From positions 38,322-102,321 of the IMG/VR virus record IMGVR_UViG_3300037069_000769: DNA of 64,000 nucleotides; one strand, written 5' to 3'. The position numbers were made by a program, and so were the translations under genes. This DNA comes from a virus. Below, piece by piece: positions 17,092 through 26,556 of the stretch. A model generated the notes under the pieces. That model had not been told where the DNA came from. It saw nothing but the letters and a program-made list of their open reading frames with translations, and did no database searches. How positions within the stretch are numbered: the stretch's first letter is position 1; every line of letters starts with the position of its first letter.

Positions 17092-17546
17092 GTATTGAAT
17101 CCGCAATCAAGGCAGACGTTGAAGCTGTTGGCGGTAAGGTTCTCTCCGAAGCTGAGCGTATGTTCAACTTGGGCGAGACCATTGTTACCAAGACTTTGGG
17201 CAAAATCACCGTCAAAGAATTGTCGCTTGAGAGTCTGCTCGGAATGAGTCAGTCACTCGTGGCGATTTTAGGGGAAGTCCAAACCCTTGCGGCAAAGCTC
17301 GGCCCGAAAGCTGACCCCTTCGCATGGGTGTCCGCCGTTCTCACTGATCCCAAGCTGATGGACGTGTTGAAGTCCCTCGCCGCCGCAGCGACTGGGATCG
17401 ATGTGAGTAAGTTCAACAATCTTCCCATTTCTGATTGGGTGAAGATCGGAACTTCGCTTGCCCATGTGACTGACTTTGCGGAGATTCAGCAGCTTTTTCA
17501 AATGATTCTCCCGACTCTTCAGGCTCTGAAGCCGAGTTCGCCGTAA
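17088..17546 (+). CDS. Tail assembly chaperone G
   Basis: 152 aa, Ala/Leu-rich and helical, immediately before the tape measure, as lambda gpG-type chaperones are. Overlaps the previous stop (ATGA). A second frame (-1) opens at 17474 and runs to 17863 with no usable start, which is the usual G/GT arrangement; see the next entry. Confidence 0.7.
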   Translation: MSIESAIKADVEAVGGKVLSEAERMFNLGETIVTKTLGKITVKELSLESLLGMSQSLVAILGEVQTLAAKLGPKADPFAWVSAVLTDPKLMDVLKSLAAAATGIDVSKFNNLPISDWVKIGTSLAHVTDFAEIQQLFQMILPTLQALKPSSP

Positions 17547-17863
17547 ACAATGCGGCTCAACTGGTAGACGAGTTAGCTCGGGAGTATAGTTGGACTGTTG
17601 AATATATTATCAGCAAGTCCTACCATCAGTTAAAAGAGTTGCAGAATCAGATAGAGATACGGCGATACTACGACCGTCGCCTACTCTGCCTGATCCAAAG
17701 AGCATCCTCGGGGATGGCACCCGCTTCTGACATTGAAGGGTTTTTGAATACTCTGAAACCTACCATTAGAGGAAAGAGGACGCAACCCTCGCTGGTGCCT
17801 GATTTCGAGGGCCCAAGTTTCGTCGATACCGACGGAATTTTCAGCTACAACAGCAAGGGGTGA
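17474..17863 (+). CDS. Chaperone T extension (-1 frameshift product GT)
   Basis: The -1 frame is open from just after TGA 17471-17473 to the stop at 17863 and encodes AAQLVDELAREYSWTVEYII then a basic helical region and an acidic tail. It has no ATG or GTG and only one TTG (17639), without a Shine-Dalgarno and inside the conserved-looking part. Frame 0 carries CTTTTTC at 17493-17499, where a TTT codon can slip back one base to TTT. A -1 shift there would give about 258 aa. Lambda-like phages make GT this way. The exact slip site is inferred. Confidence 0.65.
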   Translation, partial: LCGDSAAFSNDSPDSSGSEAEFAVNNAAQLVDELAREYSWTVEYIISKSYHQLKELQNQIEIRRYYDRRLLCLIQRASSGMAPASDIEGFLNTLKPTIRGKRTQPSLVPDFEGPSFVDTDGIFSYNSKG

Positions 17864-17866
17864 CTC

Positions 17867-20800
17867 GTGGCGTTCACCGACACTTTAGGTCAAGCGGTAA
17901 TCCGTGTTGTCGCTGACATTAGCGGAGCCCTCAGCGGCCTTCGTGCTCTCGGTGCGGCTGTAAACCAATTTGGAAATACCGTGGCCAGCGTTGGTCGCGG
18001 TATTTCCTCATTTGGTGCGTCTGCCGCCATTCTCTCAGCATCTTTGACAGGGTTGTTCACTCCTACCATTCTGGACGGTAGTAAGTTCGAGCAAACCATG
18101 TCAGCGGTCAAGGCCGTTGTCGATGATCTCGCAAAAGACATTGGCGATGCTAAAGGTAACTTCGATACCCTGACCGATGCTGCCCGTGCTTTGGGTAACG
18201 GTAAGTACGGCCCTGTTGCCGTCGCCGAAGCTATGAAGTCGTTGGGTCAAGCGGGCCTAACGTCTAGTCAAATCTTGGCAGGTATCAAACCTGTGCTTGA
18301 TTTGGCGGCTGCCGGCGAGATGCAACTCGGGGCTGCGGCTGACCATGCTGCCGACTCTATGAATGCGTTCGGTCTGAGAGCTTCAGACTTGAACCGCGTC
18401 GTAGATGCTATGGCGGCTGCTGCTTCTGCTTCGACCATTAACATCAGCGACATGGCGGAGACGTTGAAATACGCCTCCCCGCTTGCTGCTGCCTTGGGTC
18501 AAAGTATTGAAAGCGTGTCCACCGGTATCGGTCTGCTAGGTAATGCAGGCTTGAAAGGTTCGATGGCCGGCACCGGTCTGGCCCACGTCTTCCAGCAGTT
18601 AAGTAAGAAGGCTGACGAAGCTGATGAGATGCTTCGACGATACGGGTCGAGCTTTGCTGCTGTTGATCCGCAGGTTAAATCGCTCACTGAGATTGTGTTG
18701 GAGTTTCAGCGTGTAGGTGTATCTACTGCTGATATGATGGACTTCTTCGGAGCGTTCGCTGGCCGAGCTATGCTCAGCTTGAAGAACACTACGACTGAGG
18801 CCATTGCCAAAATGACTGAAGCTTTGCAGAACAATCTCGGCTCTGCCGCAGATCAGGCTGCAATCCGACTACAGAACGTCAGGGGAACATGGGCTGAGTT
18901 GCGGTCTGCTTTGCAGAATCTGAACATCGAAGTCTTTAATGCTATGAAGCAGCAGATTTCGGAGGTTCTTAAGACTGCTACGCAACTCATTATTAAGTTC
19001 CAACTTTGGGCAAGTGAAAACTCCAAAATCGTCGCCACTATTGGCACGGTTGCTGGAGGATTGGCCGCGTTCGCTGCGGCAGTCGCTGCTGTCGGCGTGC
19101 CTCTCGGCGTAACCGTTATGGCCTTGGGTAACCTTGCAGCGGCAGCAGGAACTGTCATTGCAGCCCTCGGAAATATCGAAGTTGCTATCGGGGCGGGACT
19201 TGCTGCGGCCTTTACCGGGTTGCTCATTCCCATCCTAATATCGTTGGGCCAGCACTTCGACGAACTCAAGGAGATTGCATCTCTGACATGGACTCAGGGA
19301 ATTGAGCCCTTTATCGCAGGTATGCAGGAAGGATTTCCTACTGCTCTCGCCGGGGTGCAGGAAGCCTTTAGTGGACTTAATACCGCCGTTGGGGGTGCTC
19401 TCGGTCATTGGAAGGAAGCCCTTCAGAATCTTGACCCCGCAAAAGTTTCTGACTTTGGCAATCTTTTTGTTCAGATTATGGGGCAGATCGCTGAAGCTGT
19501 AATTAACGCTTCGACGATCATCGTCAAAAACCTGAAGCTGATCTACGAAGGGTTGAAATTGGTTATCCCCGGATTGGGGGTAGTGTTCGATCTTTCTGAG
19601 AAATTGTTAGGTGAGGCCAGCGGAGGAGCGGCTGAGGTCAAGAAATCCTACGATGAACTCGTAGCAATCTTCGATGAGTTGAAGCTTCGGGCCGACGCCT
19701 TCACTGAGAGTAGTGGGGAACAGGTTGAGAATGCTCGAAAGGTAGTCAAAGAGCAGCAGGAACTCGTCTCACTGTTGGAGCGTCAAAGCCACCTCAAACC
19801 TTCAGAATTTGGGAAGCTTGGGGATTTGATGGATCGTAACCCGAACATGCGGGGCGATCTTGAGAACTCTGTAGATGCTACGAAGGCTCAACTCACTAAG
19901 GCTGAGCAAGAGCTTGCTAAGGCAAAAGCGGCCCAGCGTGATCTTGCTCCCAATTCCGATCTTTATGCTCAGGCCGGAGAACGTATCCGTGCTTTGACCG
20001 AGGTCGTACGTCGATGGCGGGACACTCTTGCAACTGCTGAACGAAACCTTAAAGACTTCGACAAAGCGTTGGAAGATAACCCCGGCATGCTCGATAAGGA
20101 TGCTGACGGGTTCCGAAAGCTTTCTGCCGAGTTGCGGGAATACGAAGCAGCAATTAACAAAGCTAAAGCTGCTCAAGAGGCGATGGGCAAGGGTGAGAAC
20201 AAGTTCCAGCGTGCTGTTGACTCCATTGACGAGCCTAAGCAAACGGGAACGGCTGGCGAGCTTCAAAAAGCTGACCAACTTAAGGAGAAAAACGAGGAGA
20301 TTCTCAAGCAGCGTAGGGAGCAACTCTCTGCGATGATTGAAGGTATGGAAGCTGCTGGAGCGATGAACGACCGGTTTGACGATCAGATTAAGAAGCTGAA
20401 GGAGCAGCGAGAACTTCACAAGGATAACGCTGAAAAGGTTGCAGAACTCGATAAGCGTTTGAAGGTGTTGAACGATGCTCAGCAGGCAGCCAACGCTAAT
20501 CGGATCGAGAGTGAACTCAGGGTTAAGGAATTGCGGGAGGATCGTGATAAAGTAGACGAGCTTCTTATCAAGAATCAGGCCAATACTGAGGATAAGAAGA
20601 CTAAGATCATGGAGCAGGCTGAGCAGAAGCGTAAAGCTCACTTGCTCGACCTCGAAGCTGATGCTGCCCGCGAGAAGGGTAATCACACTCTACAGGCTAA
20701 GAAGGAAGCTGAGAAGTTTCTTGAGGAGGAAAAGAAAAAGCTTGACGATTTGTATCAGCTTGACGGCGTAAACGACGCTAAGATCACGGCTGAACGTCAA

Positions 20801-21895
20801 GCGGCTGAGGAGGCTGCTGAACGCAAAGCCCAAGCGATGCGTGAGAAGGGTATCAAGGAAGACGCTCAGGCCAAGAAGAAAAAGGCTAAGGATGTTCTCG
20901 GGGATGCTGAGAAAGCTGCTGAGCAATCACTCGCAAAGCAGGTTCATTCGGTCGAGCAGTTGTACGCCTTGTATCAGGCCATTGCAGCTATTCGACGGGA
21001 TCAGGAGCATCGGGCTGAGATGGCTGCTCTGAAAGCATTGGAGTTGGAACGTCAAGCCCAGAATAAAGCGGCTAAGGCTGTTGCACGTCCTACCGACGCA
21101 GTTGCTCAAAACCGTGCCCTTCAGGCTCAGAACGCTGCACGAGTAGCTAAAGCTTTTGCCAGTGCTCGGGCTAATCAAGCCGGAGTTGAAGACCCGTTTG
21201 GGGAAGCATCCGATCTCGGGATGAAAGTCCATGAGAATCAGGTACGGAATTCGGCCCGAGCTGCTGTTAATCTTCGCAAGACGATTGACGGGGCTCTTGA
21301 TACTATCTTCTCCCGCTTTGAGGAATTGCAGGAGCGGATTTCCAGCGTAGGAGAAACGCTAGCCACCTCATTCGGGTCTGACAAGTTTCAGCCCCTTATT
21401 GACGGCGTGTACGAGTTACGCGACAATATCATTAACGCTTTGGATAGTATTCAGAACGAATTCACGTTCGCTCCTGAGAAATGGTCGTCAGCCTTTTTGG
21501 CAGCGTGGCAGGGAGCGGCCCAGCAAATCGTCGATGCTGTAATCTCCACGATGGAGCAAATTAAGCATGAGATGGACCCCGAAACTAAGCATAGCCCTTC
21601 ACTGGTCGATGTTTGGAATATGAACGTTGATACTGTTCGGGGAGGTATCAATCGAATCGGGTCAGTGCTGTCTAAGTTTGGCCCGCAAATGTCGGGGCTA
21701 AGTTTGGGAACTTTGGTTCACCCCAGACCTCATCCGATGATTGCGGGAGTTCCGACTCAAGTTGGGTCATCTTCGACCATTAACGACCATCGAAGTATGA
21801 CCATGCACGTAAACACCTCGTACGGTCTTGCTGACATGAAGCGTCATGTCGGTAATGTCATCGGGGATGCCTTTGCTGCCAAGGGAACTCGTTAA
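17867..21895 (+). CDS. Tail tape measure protein, TP901 family
   Basis: 1342 aa from GTG 17867 with AAGGGGTG upstream. Residues about 80-270 fit the TP901 core (MSAVKAVVDDLAKD, AAEAMKSLGQAGLTSSQI, GLLGNAGLKGSMAGTGL). Hydrophobic Ala/Gly-rich segments lie near 380-480, then a very long charged coiled-coil-rich region (about 590-1110), then a C-terminal part with TKHSPSLVDVWN. Tape measures set tail length and help DNA entry; 1342 residues suggests a tail of roughly 200 nm if the usual 1.5 angstrom per residue applies. Confidence 0.9.
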   Translation: MAFTDTLGQAVIRVVADISGALSGLRALGAAVNQFGNTVASVGRGISSFGASAAILSASLTGLFTPTILDGSKFEQTMSAVKAVVDDLAKDIGDAKGNFDTLTDAARALGNGKYGPVAVAEAMKSLGQAGLTSSQILAGIKPVLDLAAAGEMQLGAAADHAADSMNAFGLRASDLNRVVDAMAAAASASTINISDMAETLKYASPLAAALGQSIESVSTGIGLLGNAGLKGSMAGTGLAHVFQQLSKKADEADEMLRRYGSSFAAVDPQVKSLTEIVLEFQRVGVSTADMMDFFGAFAGRAMLSLKNTTTEAIAKMTEALQNNLGSAADQAAIRLQNVRGTWAELRSALQNLNIEVFNAMKQQISEVLKTATQLIIKFQLWASENSKIVATIGTVAGGLAAFAAAVAAVGVPLGVTVMALGNLAAAAGTVIAALGNIEVAIGAGLAAAFTGLLIPILISLGQHFDELKEIASLTWTQGIEPFIAGMQEGFPTALAGVQEAFSGLNTAVGGALGHWKEALQNLDPAKVSDFGNLFVQIMGQIAEAVINASTIIVKNLKLIYEGLKLVIPGLGVVFDLSEKLLGEASGGAAEVKKSYDELVAIFDELKLRADAFTESSGEQVENARKVVKEQQELVSLLERQSHLKPSEFGKLGDLMDRNPNMRGDLENSVDATKAQLTKAEQELAKAKAAQRDLAPNSDLYAQAGERIRALTEVVRRWRDTLATAERNLKDFDKALEDNPGMLDKDADGFRKLSAELREYEAAINKAKAAQEAMGKGENKFQRAVDSIDEPKQTGTAGELQKADQLKEKNEEILKQRREQLSAMIEGMEAAGAMNDRFDDQIKKLKEQRELHKDNAEKVAELDKRLKVLNDAQQAANANRIESELRVKELREDRDKVDELLIKNQANTEDKKTKIMEQAEQKRKAHLLDLEADAAREKGNHTLQAKKEAEKFLEEEKKKLDDLYQLDGVNDAKITAERQAAEEAAERKAQAMREKGIKEDAQAKKKKAKDVLGDAEKAAEQSLAKQVHSVEQLYALYQAIAAIRRDQEHRAEMAALKALELERQAQNKAAKAVARPTDAVAQNRALQAQNAARVAKAFASARANQAGVEDPFGEASDLGMKVHENQVRNSARAAVNLRKTIDGALDTIFSRFEELQERISSVGETLATSFGSDKFQPLIDGVYELRDNIINALDSIQNEFTFAPEKWSSAFLAAWQGAAQQIVDAVISTMEQIKHEMDPETKHSPSLVDVWNMNVDTVRGGINRIGSVLSKFGPQMSGLSLGTLVHPRPHPMIAGVPTQVGSSSTINDHRSMTMHVNTSYGLADMKRHVGNVIGDAFAAKGTR

Positions 21896-21898
21896 ACT

Positions 21899-21912
21899 TG
21901 CAAACGTTTGCA
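21899..21912. repeat. Palindrome copy 9
   Basis: Exact copy three bases after the tape measure stop and 25 bases before the next ATG. Confidence 0.95.
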
Positions 21913-21937
21913 AAACTTCAGTTAAGAGTGACGACAC

Positions 21938-22327
21938 ATGACTTGGCCTAAGATTGCTACGCTGAATGGCACTAACCTGCCCGTTCAGTTTTCATACAAG
22001 CCGTACATCCCGAAGAAGCGTAACACCACGACAGCAACTGCTAACGGTGTTGTGATTCAGTACGCGAATCCTCAGATTGTGCATGGTGAGGGAACTCTTC
22101 CTTTCACCATTCCGGGATGTACACCACCGGAGTATCAGACTCTCTGGACCCTGTACAATACCTCAACCCCAACAGGCTACACGTTTGTTGGGTATTGGGG
22201 AGAAACCCTGACCGTGTATTTCTCCACTTTGGATGAACCCACGGTCAGGAGCAGATTCTTTGACGTTTCAGGAATGCTGCAAGTATTGAGTATCGATGTA
22301 GATTACAATCCCGAGTGTGAGGGGTAA
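21938..22327 (+). CDS. Distal tail-like protein
   Basis: 129 aa directly after the tape measure, beta-rich (GTNLPVQFSYKPYIPKKRNTTTATANGVVIQY, FDVSGMLQVLSIDVDYNPE). Size and position fit a distal-tail or tail-tip adaptor, but no family motif is decisive. Confidence 0.55.
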   Translation: MTWPKIATLNGTNLPVQFSYKPYIPKKRNTTTATANGVVIQYANPQIVHGEGTLPFTIPGCTPPEYQTLWTLYNTSTPTGYTFVGYWGETLTVYFSTLDEPTVRSRFFDVSGMLQVLSIDVDYNPECEG

Positions 22328-22329
22328 GC

Positions 22330-24846
22330 ATGGGTTCCGAAGTAAGTCAATATCTGTACAGTTACGCCATCCAGCCTTCGAGAGATTGGAGGTACGACTA
22401 CGCACTTGATATTCCGTTGTTAATTGCTCCCCGCAATAATACGAATATGTGCGTAGAAAATATCGACTGGCTGCTTGACGGCACTCCGTTTGAGGAAGGT
22501 GGGAACAGCGGTATTGACTTGGTGTGGACTTCAGTAACGGGAGCGGAGTATTACATCCTTCAGTGGTGTAACAACTCTAGCTTCCGTGGGCCTACGTTAC
22601 GAGCCCTGCAAGTTGCTGACTCCGGCAACCTGTACACAACCTACACGCTGAAGTATATCACCGATGTATGGTACGGTGAGACCATCTATTGGCGGGTGAT
22701 TGCGTATAACACTCACGGTGGAGTTGGAGCTAAGTCGGATACTTGGCAGGCCACTTACGACTGTCCCGGAGGTAACAAGTCTAAGCAGCCTCAAAAGCCG
22801 AGCAACAACGACAGTCAAATCTGTGACAAGTTCGGAGTTCGGATTACTCTGGACGGTCCTGAGCATATGATGTGCTGCGATAAGCAGATGTACACACTGA
22901 ATGCTCAGTACTCGTGCACCGCTGATGATGGGGCACCGATCACAATTTATGCTGTGAACTATGCGATCGCTCAGGGATCGGTAGGCGGCGTATCAATCAT
23001 TCAGCAGAATGACAAGTTAGTAGTCGTCGAGATTGCGGCCACAGCTACTAACAGCTTTACCCTGACTGCCTCTATTACGTTCCAAGTCACTACTGACGAA
23101 GGGACTAAGTTTTTTACGTGCACCGGGCACAAGAAGATTTACACAGACTGTCTGACAGGTAAGGCCAGTGAAAAACCTTGGCTGAAGCTTGCGTATTACC
23201 CTTTGCCCGGCGTGGTGTTCTACACCGATCCATTCTACTCGGGAGATATGGTAGGCACGGACGACACGATGGACCCCGGTCTAGCAGTTCCGGGTATTCT
23301 TGGTCAGGCTCCTTACTGCGTTTCAAATATCCATGACGGGCTTCTTGCCAGTCTTGGGCAGAATGGGGCATACTCTGTTGACCTGATTGCCGTCGGTCCA
23401 GTAATTGAGATCAATCGAACCTACAATTACTTCTATTACGATAATGGAGGGTGCTCCAGCGGCATCCCTATCGGAGAACTCACGTATCAGATCAATGAGG
23501 CCCGCGTTCATATTCCGGTAGGATGTGGTCTGTGGTACGATGCTGAGTACGGGCTCCGTGCTGACAAACGTATGGCCGGTCGAGGATTGGGTTGGGGCTC
23601 AGACGCTTGGGGAGCTAGTACGGATCATCGGAGAGACTGTCAGTTAGGCATTCACACTTGTGGAGGATTTTTCGGGTTTAATACCTACCTAGGTGGTCCC
23701 GATGGAGCTTGCGATGGGTGTCCTCCGGGAACCTCTCCCCAAGATTTCGGTATCGGCGAAGCATTGTTTCCGATTGCAAGCGAGTTGATCGATAACGTAT
23801 TTCTGGGTAACACTCCCGCACTTCCCAACACTGATCCCGTATCTGCTAGCGGCGGTCCTATTGTCATGGGATGGACTGCGGCCTCAATGGGCTCGCTGGA
23901 TAGTACTTGGTGTGGGTCCGGATACGTTCTTGCCCTCAATTACGACTGCTCTTTGAAGGTTACTGCTGGTGCGGGTTGGGCAAATCAAACCGCTCTTGGA
24001 GTAGATACCGACCATCTTGCGGGCAGAGGTCTTCTCACTCAGATAGACGAGCTTTGTGATAAACTGCAAGTTGACTTAGGTTGCGGTTTGGCCCTTGATG
24101 GTAATCAGATTGTCATAAACGGCTCAGACCTTGGAGGTGCGGGCATCGCAGCGGGAAGTGGGTGCTCGTTAAGTGTTATCACCGGATGTGGTACTTACAT
24201 CGATCCAGATACGCACGCTGTCACGTTTAATGGCTCTGACGTAGCTGGAAACGGTCTGGTTGTTGGGGGAACGGGGTGCTCTCTTGATGTGAATCCCGGT
24301 TGCGGTATCTACATTTCAGCCGATCAAGTTACCGTCAAACGTGATGACCTTATTGGGAATGGGTTGAAAGCTGGATACGGTACGTGTTCGATTGACATTA
24401 ACTACGGTTGTGGTCTCACCTTGTCCTATGGTGCTCTGATCGTCAATAAGTCAACTTTGGCAGGCAAGGGGCTGCAAGCTGCGGGCTTATCTTCGTCCTG
24501 TGCTCTTGACGTGTTTGTGGGATGCCACCTCACTATTGAGACCGATAACAGTATTGGGGTAAGTACTGACGACGGCTTGTGTGGTGACGGTCTTACAAAT
24601 GGAACTAGCGGTTCCTGTGAGAACATTAATATCAATCCCGGATGTGGTTTGAAGATCAGTGGAGGCACGGGAACGGGCGGAGCTGTAATGGTAGATAACT
24701 CTGCTCTTGCCGGTGCCCACCTTGTAACCTCAGGAACTTGTGCTCTTGCTGTGAATGTTACTTCCCAAACTGTAGTTACGGGAGTAACCTGTAATGGTGA
24801 TGGGACGATTACAGTAACTACCGCAACGGTAAATGTCGTGGTGTGA
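22330..24846 (+). CDS. Tail-tip / receptor-binding protein with Cys-paired tandem repeats
   Basis: 838 aa. Residues about 50-140 look like a fibronectin type III domain (SVTGAEYYILQW...TIYWRVIAYNTHGG). From about residue 580 the protein is built of tandem units of 35-40 aa with a GCG or GCH turn (near bases 24080, 24184, 24298, 24406, 24520, 24640), a short strand pair, and SxLAGxGL plus CxLxV. Each unit carries two cysteines. This resembles a repetitive fibre shaft or an adhesin. The position after the distal-tail gene makes a receptor-binding role likely. Confidence 0.65.
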   Translation: MGSEVSQYLYSYAIQPSRDWRYDYALDIPLLIAPRNNTNMCVENIDWLLDGTPFEEGGNSGIDLVWTSVTGAEYYILQWCNNSSFRGPTLRALQVADSGNLYTTYTLKYITDVWYGETIYWRVIAYNTHGGVGAKSDTWQATYDCPGGNKSKQPQKPSNNDSQICDKFGVRITLDGPEHMMCCDKQMYTLNAQYSCTADDGAPITIYAVNYAIAQGSVGGVSIIQQNDKLVVVEIAATATNSFTLTASITFQVTTDEGTKFFTCTGHKKIYTDCLTGKASEKPWLKLAYYPLPGVVFYTDPFYSGDMVGTDDTMDPGLAVPGILGQAPYCVSNIHDGLLASLGQNGAYSVDLIAVGPVIEINRTYNYFYYDNGGCSSGIPIGELTYQINEARVHIPVGCGLWYDAEYGLRADKRMAGRGLGWGSDAWGASTDHRRDCQLGIHTCGGFFGFNTYLGGPDGACDGCPPGTSPQDFGIGEALFPIASELIDNVFLGNTPALPNTDPVSASGGPIVMGWTAASMGSLDSTWCGSGYVLALNYDCSLKVTAGAGWANQTALGVDTDHLAGRGLLTQIDELCDKLQVDLGCGLALDGNQIVINGSDLGGAGIAAGSGCSLSVITGCGTYIDPDTHAVTFNGSDVAGNGLVVGGTGCSLDVNPGCGIYISADQVTVKRDDLIGNGLKAGYGTCSIDINYGCGLTLSYGALIVNKSTLAGKGLQAAGLSSSCALDVFVGCHLTIETDNSIGVSTDDGLCGDGLTNGTSGSCENININPGCGLKISGGTGTGGAVMVDNSALAGAHLVTSGTCALAVNVTSQTVVTGVTCNGDGTITVTTATVNVVV

Positions 24847-24877
24847 CCTAGCGGGATCACCTCAAATGTGCTACAAT

Positions 24878-24912
24878 ACCCTGAGTCTCATTTGAGGCTT
24901 GGGGTTTTTCTT
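24878..24912 (+). terminator. Rho-independent terminator after the tail genes
   Basis: ACCCTGAGTCTC pairs with GAGGCTTGGGGT over an ATTT loop (a two-base mismatch inside) and runs into TTTTTCTTTT. A second overlapping repeat, CCTCAAATG with CATTTGAGG (24860-24898), is also present. Confidence 0.7.
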
Positions 24913-24913
24913 T

Positions 24914-24927
24914 TGCAAACGTTTGCA
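24914..24927. repeat. Palindrome copy 10
   Basis: Exact copy between the terminator and the ATG at 24940, 12 bases before it. Confidence 0.95.
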
Positions 24928-24939
24928 CGGAGTTTAGGT

Positions 24940-25362
24940 ATGCCATCAACAACTTTTGCTTGTGCTTGTTGCGGCGGGGGCGGCGGGGGATGTTCCGCAT
25001 GTACCGGAGTCGGGTCTACCTTAACGGTAACTATCAGCAATGCCCCAAACCTAGTTTGCGGCACGTGTAGTGTTATTACGACACCTCGTACTGTGACTAA
25101 GATTGCAGACTGCGAGTGGGAGTCATCTACGTTTAATACTTGCAGTAGGACTTGGAAGCTGGGGGTGATTGTCTTTACCTCTGCGGGAGTACGCCACGTC
25201 CGAGTATCTCTTACTTGCGTATCAGCGGGATGTTCTGATCTGATCTCGTGGACAACTCCGGCTCCTAATGCGTGTCCTCCTCAATCCGGCATTCCGGTAG
25301 ATGGTGGCGGTGGGGGCTCGGCCGCTTGCGACTTCAGTGCTAGCACGGCAGCCGTTGCTTAA
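24940..25362 (+). CDS. Cys/Gly-rich tail-region protein
   Basis: 140 aa from ATG 24940. Starts with ACACCGGGGGGCSACTG, has about twelve cysteines, and ends in a Gly run and Ala/Ser tail. The body is short beta strands. The Cys richness links it to the preceding repeat protein; it may be an extracellular disulphide-rich tail cap or an exported protein, although no signal peptide is visible. Confidence 0.6.
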   Translation: MPSTTFACACCGGGGGGCSACTGVGSTLTVTISNAPNLVCGTCSVITTPRTVTKIADCEWESSTFNTCSRTWKLGVIVFTSAGVRHVRVSLTCVSAGCSDLISWTTPAPNACPPQSGIPVDGGGGGSAACDFSASTAAVA

Positions 25363-25380
25363 ACTTTCTCATATTTACTA

Positions 25381-25409
25381 TTGACACCATGTCAATATAT
25401 CGTTATAAT
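25381..25409 (+). promoter_or_regulatory. Sigma70-type promoter for the accessory block
   Basis: TTGACA (25381-25386), 17-base spacer, TATAAT (25404-25409). Both hexamers are perfect consensus. It lies after the tail operon and before a run of small genes. Confidence 0.85.
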
Positions 25410-25457
25410 AAACTAACGTTTACACCGTTGGGGGAAAGTATATACATTACTCAACAT

Positions 25458-25471
25458 TGCAAACGTTTTCA
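25458..25471. repeat. Degenerate palindrome (TGCAAACGTTTTCA)
   Basis: One mismatch from the 14-mer (G to T in the right half). Lies between the promoter at 25381 and the first small gene. Confidence 0.7.
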
Positions 25472-25494
25472 CAAATCTACTAAGAATACCCGAT

Positions 25495-25707
25495 ATGACA
25501 CAAGAAAAACACAAAACGGGCGGTGATTCTGGGTTGCCCGAACCTTTGCCAAGGGTGTACGTCATTCTTCTGAATACCAAAGCAGGCCCGGCTGTTCGGG
25601 AAATGCTGCGTCGGGAATGGAACGAGCAAGTAGCGGGCTCTCCTATCTCTGGCATTCCTTTGGTGATACTCGGGCCGGGAGTAGAATCGGTGGAGGTACT
25701 TCCCTGA
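25495..25707 (+). CDS. Small hypothetical protein
   Basis: 70 aa, first gene after the consensus promoter. Contains LPRVYVILLNTKAGPAV and SGIPLVILGPGVESVEVLP, short strands around a helix. Weak Shine-Dalgarno. No family recognised. Confidence 0.5.
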   Translation: MTQEKHKTGGDSGLPEPLPRVYVILLNTKAGPAVREMLRREWNEQVAGSPISGIPLVILGPGVESVEVLP

Positions 25708-25751
25708 AATCTGCTTTCGTAATCTCGGTCCTGAAGTGAGAACGTTTGAAA

Positions 25752-25994
25752 ATGTTTACTACCCTTGATCCTAGTAGTACCTACAAACCCCATCCTGACG
25801 GAATCTCAGTAATTTCTGGGGATGGGGTTTTGGTTGCCCGAATTGCTTGGTGGTCTGATGATCCGGTAAGAGACGGTATAGGTGAGGCCCGAACTGTTGT
25901 AGCTTGGTATCACAAACGCGGAATTGACGTTACCCGTATTGTACTTGATAGATCGGGTAATGAGCTATTTAGGTGCAGTGGGGAAGACCTATGA
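25752..25994 (+). CDS. Small hypothetical protein
   Basis: 80 aa. Strand-turn-strand start (DGISVISGDGVLVARIAWW) and a helix region; looks like a small alpha/beta domain. The half palindrome AACGTTTGAAAA lies directly before the ATG. Overlaps the next start by four bases. Confidence 0.55.
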   Translation: MFTTLDPSSTYKPHPDGISVISGDGVLVARIAWWSDDPVRDGIGEARTVVAWYHKRGIDVTRIVLDRSGNELFRCSGEDL

Positions 25995-26230
25995 CAGATA
26001 TTTCTGATGTGGCCCGACTCTCTGACATTGAGAAGTGCTTTCTCCGTCGGCCTGTGAAAGATTTGCAAGCGTTTGCAAAAGAGCAGGGGTTCACTGTTCG
26101 CATCGTAGCTGTGAATGGCTATAGATGTGTGGTGACTCAAGGCTTCAACCCTAACCGAGTAAACATCGGTGTTGGGTCTTTGCCCGGAGAACTCGACGGC
26201 CAGATCACTAGCTTTGAAGGGGTTGGGTGA
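25991..26230 (+). CDS. Small hypothetical protein
   Basis: 79 aa from ATG 25991 with GGGGAAG upstream. Helical N-terminus and a strand region FTVRIVAVNGYRCVVTQGF. A degenerate palindrome at 26064 reads LQAFAK in frame. Shares an overlap with the next start. Confidence 0.55.
   Translation: MTDISDVARLSDIEKCFLRRPVKDLQAFAKEQGFTVRIVAVNGYRCVVTQGFNPNRVNIGVGSLPGELDGQITSFEGVG
26064..26077. repeat. Degenerate palindrome inside a gene
   Basis: TGCAAGCGTTTGCA: one mismatch (A to G) from the 14-mer, in frame as L-Q-A-F-A-K. Confidence 0.7.
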
Positions 26231-26556
26231 TGAGTAACACTCTGAGTATTGATTTTCTCAAGCGACTTCTTATGGCTAATCAACTTGGGATCAGACTTGA
26301 GCGGATGGATGGCCATAGGCGGTTGCTGTACTCTGTCACCGATTACCCCGGACCCTGCGATGAGGTCAGCTTTGACGAGATGTACCTGCTGAAGTCCGGA
26401 CGGCATGCTCCCATGAAGGAATACGGGTCTCCTTCTGATGCTCTTGACAAAATTGATGCTTGTCTGAAAGATTTGAGCATGCCACCCCTTCTTGAGCAGT
26501 TTCACGATACTTGGGCCGGAGATTGGGCCTTAGCTTGGGGTATAGCCGATGAGTGA
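26230..26556 (+). CDS. Small hypothetical protein
   Basis: 108 aa. Acidic to neutral, helical, with DFLKRLLMANQLGIRLERMDGHRRLLYSV. No family recognised. Overlaps the next start by eight bases. Confidence 0.55.
   Translation: MSNTLSIDFLKRLLMANQLGIRLERMDGHRRLLYSVTDYPGPCDEVSFDEMYLLKSGRHAPMKEYGSPSDALDKIDACLKDLSMPPLLEQFHDTWAGDWALAWGIADE

Noticed and set aside
19802-20686. 294-codon minus-strand frame in the tape measure gene
   Set aside because: It is the reverse shadow of the charged coiled-coil region (Leu/Ser/Phe-rich), without start signals.
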